From positions 1-5,779 of the forward strand of contig QJVU01000119.1 of the NCBI GenBank assembly GCA_003235605.1: DNA of 5,779 nucleotides, written 5' to 3'. The DNA is from Planctomycetota bacterium (GTDB lineage: Bacteria > Planctomycetota > UBA1135 > UBA2386). Position numbers and translations under genes: made by a program. The notes under the pieces were generated by a model, which searched no databases, was not told the origin of the DNA, and saw only the letters and a list, made by a program, of their open reading frames with translations. The first letter of the stretch is position 1, and each line of letters starts with the position of its first letter. Positions 4,572 to 5,779 of this stretch are shown here, piece by piece.

Positions 4572-5779
4572 ATGGCCCAGCAGCACTCGCACGACCTGGA
4601 CAGCTTGTTCGCGCAGTTCCGCCTGGAGCGGGACCCGGAGTTGCTCGCCCAGATCTTCGAGCGCACCAGTGAGTCCCTCCACCAACGCGCGCGCTCCCTG
4701 GTCGCCGACACCATGTTGGCGGAGGACCTCGTGCAGGAGACGTTCCTGACGCTGCTCGAGGCTGCCTCCAACTACGACGCGTCGCGACCGCTGCTGCCCT
4801 ACATCCATGGCATCCTCCAGCGCAAGGCGATGCGGGCGCTGGCCCAGGCAGGCAAGAAGCCCCAGCCGATCGGCGACATGACGGCCGTGGAGCCCGTGTG
4901 CCACGAGCGCAGCGAACCTGAAAGGCTGGGCTGCGCCGAGATCGCTCGCCGGGTGCTGCAGGCGGTGCGCGACCTGCCGAGCCGCTACCGGGAGGTGCTG
5001 CGCCTGTTCCTGGAGCAGAGCAAGACGCCGACGGAGATCGGCGCGATCCTCGACCGGGAACCGGGAACGGTGCGGGTGCAGGTGCACCGCGGCCTGCAGA
5101 TGTTGCGCGGGTCCCTGCCACGAAGTCTCGCCGGCACCCTCCTGGCCAGCCTCTGCATGGCGGACCTGAGGGCGGCGAGCAGGCCGCTGCCGGCAGCAAC
5201 CCCGGCCCCGGCATCGGCCCCCGTCGCGAAACCGTTGCTGGTGGCGGCAGCCACGCTGTTGCTGGGCGCTACCGGGATCTCCTGGTGGCTCTGGGACGCT
5301 GACGTACCGAAGGGCTCCGGAATCCGGACGTCGGGTAGCCTCGACGAGCGCGGCAGCCAGTCCACTGCAGATGCCACGGATCCGCGCAGCGAACGGCCCG
5401 GGGACACGACCGCGGGGACCGACGGGCGCCGTCCCCTGGCGCGGCTGTTGCTGCGCCTCGAGCTCGAGGGCAGCGGGCAGCCGGTACCCCATGTCGGAGC
5501 GCTGGTCCTGGTGGCGCCCGGCCATGACATCGACTTCCAGCGCGCCCGCTTCGTGAGCGGGATGGACGGCCGCATCCTGTTGCCAGATCTTGCGCCCGGC
5601 CCGTACCAGGTGGTGCTCGACCGCGGGATCACGCGGCAGATCACCGTGCCGGCGGGGGGAACCATGGAACATGTCATTCCCGTGCCGGTTGGCGTGACGG
5701 TGCACGGTCGCGTGGTGACTTCGACTGGCTCTCCAGCGGCCGGTGCGAGGGTCTGGCTCGAACCCCGCCACCCCCGCTA
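4572..5779 (+). CDS. ECF-like sigma factor fused to a transmembrane helix and carboxypeptidase-regulatory-like domain (partial, runs off the right edge)
   Basis: 402 codons without a stop; the 3' end lies outside the window. Residues about 25-95 form sigma region 2, with AEDLVQETFLTLL (50-62) as the core-binding helix pattern. Residues about 125-182 form region 4: LPSRYREVL (135-143), then the helix-turn-helix around PTEIGAIL (153-160) and GTVRVQVHRGLQMLR (165-179). A Pro/Ala-rich stretch (203-219) leads to one hydrophobic helix (about 219-241). Arg/Lys on its N-side and Asp on its C-side suggest sigma domains inside and C-terminus outside. A hydrophilic linker (about 242-287) follows, then a beta-rich domain (about 288-371), and a second begins at VTVHGRVVTSTGSPAAGARVWLE (375-397), split here by its pattern of G-x-V, G-x-P and GA-x-V typical of carboxypeptidase-regulatory-like repeats. 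The protein may be a membrane-tethered sigma factor released or controlled by an external signal; this is inferred. ATG 4572 was chosen because it just precedes the sigma fold. GAGGA lies only 1 nt upstream, too close for a normal ribosome site. Confidence 0.85.
   Translation, partial: MAQQHSHDLDSLFAQFRLERDPELLAQIFERTSESLHQRARSLVADTMLAEDLVQETFLTLLEAASNYDASRPLLPYIHGILQRKAMRALAQAGKKPQPIGDMTAVEPVCHERSEPERLGCAEIARRVLQAVRDLPSRYREVLRLFLEQSKTPTEIGAILDREPGTVRVQVHRGLQMLRGSLPRSLAGTLLASLCMADLRAASRPLPAATPAPASAPVAKPLLVAAATLLLGATGISWWLWDADVPKGSGIRTSGSLDERGSQSTADATDPRSERPGDTTAGTDGRRPLARLLLRLELEGSGQPVPHVGALVLVAPGHDIDFQRARFVSGMDGRILLPDLAPGPYQVVLDRGITRQITVPAGGTMEHVIPVPVGVTVHGRVVTSTGSPAAGARVWLEPRHPR

Noticed and set aside
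2550..5771. Very long minus-strand open frame (1073 codons) opposite the peptidase and sigma genes
   Set aside because: It is antisense to two genes with clear motifs (HELAH, GGMEN, sigma regions 2 and 4). Long antisense open frames are common in GC-rich DNA, and its translation shows no recognisable domain.

Overview
The window is GC-rich bacterial DNA (most third codon positions are G or C; I did not compute an exact value). It holds four coding regions in two divergent units. The gene content suggests a high-GC, Gram-negative-type bacterium. A sigma factor fused to a membrane segment and a carboxypeptidase-regulatory-like domain, together with starts that lack good Shine-Dalgarno sequences, makes me lean weakly towards Planctomycetota. 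This lineage call is an inference; other high-GC groups are possible.

Leftward unit (minus strand, reading from 2541 down to 11): a 191-aa exported protein of unknown function is followed after 8 nt by a complete threonyl-tRNA synthetase gene (thrS, 648 aa). The first gene has a good extended -10 element that ends only 7 nt before its ATG, so its mRNA may be leaderless. A perfect 12-bp inverted repeat lies in the last part of this gene, about 55-90 nt upstream of the thrS start. A further gene may begin in the last 14 nt through an ATGA overlap with the thrS stop.

Rightward unit (plus strand): after a 56-bp divergent intergenic region comes a complete M1-family zinc metallopeptidase of the leukotriene-A4-hydrolase/aminopeptidase-B type (621 aa). 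It carries an N-terminal signal or anchor segment, so it probably works outside the cytoplasm. A 108-bp gap with three small hairpins follows, then an ECF-like sigma factor gene that runs off the right edge.

The right-hand gene is the most interesting item. It is open from 4572 to the last base (402 codons, no stop). It encodes sigma region 2, sigma region 4, a Pro/Ala linker, one predicted transmembrane helix, a hydrophilic linker and the start of beta-rich, carboxypeptidase-regulatory-like domains. The layout suggests a membrane-tethered sigma factor with its own extracytoplasmic domain, a possible one-protein transmembrane signalling device. No anti-sigma factor is visible, but the downstream region is not in the window.

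Apart from thrS and the unknown gene probably sharing a transcript, I see no functional link between the genes. No tRNA, rRNA, CRISPR array, insertion sequence or prophage gene was recognised.
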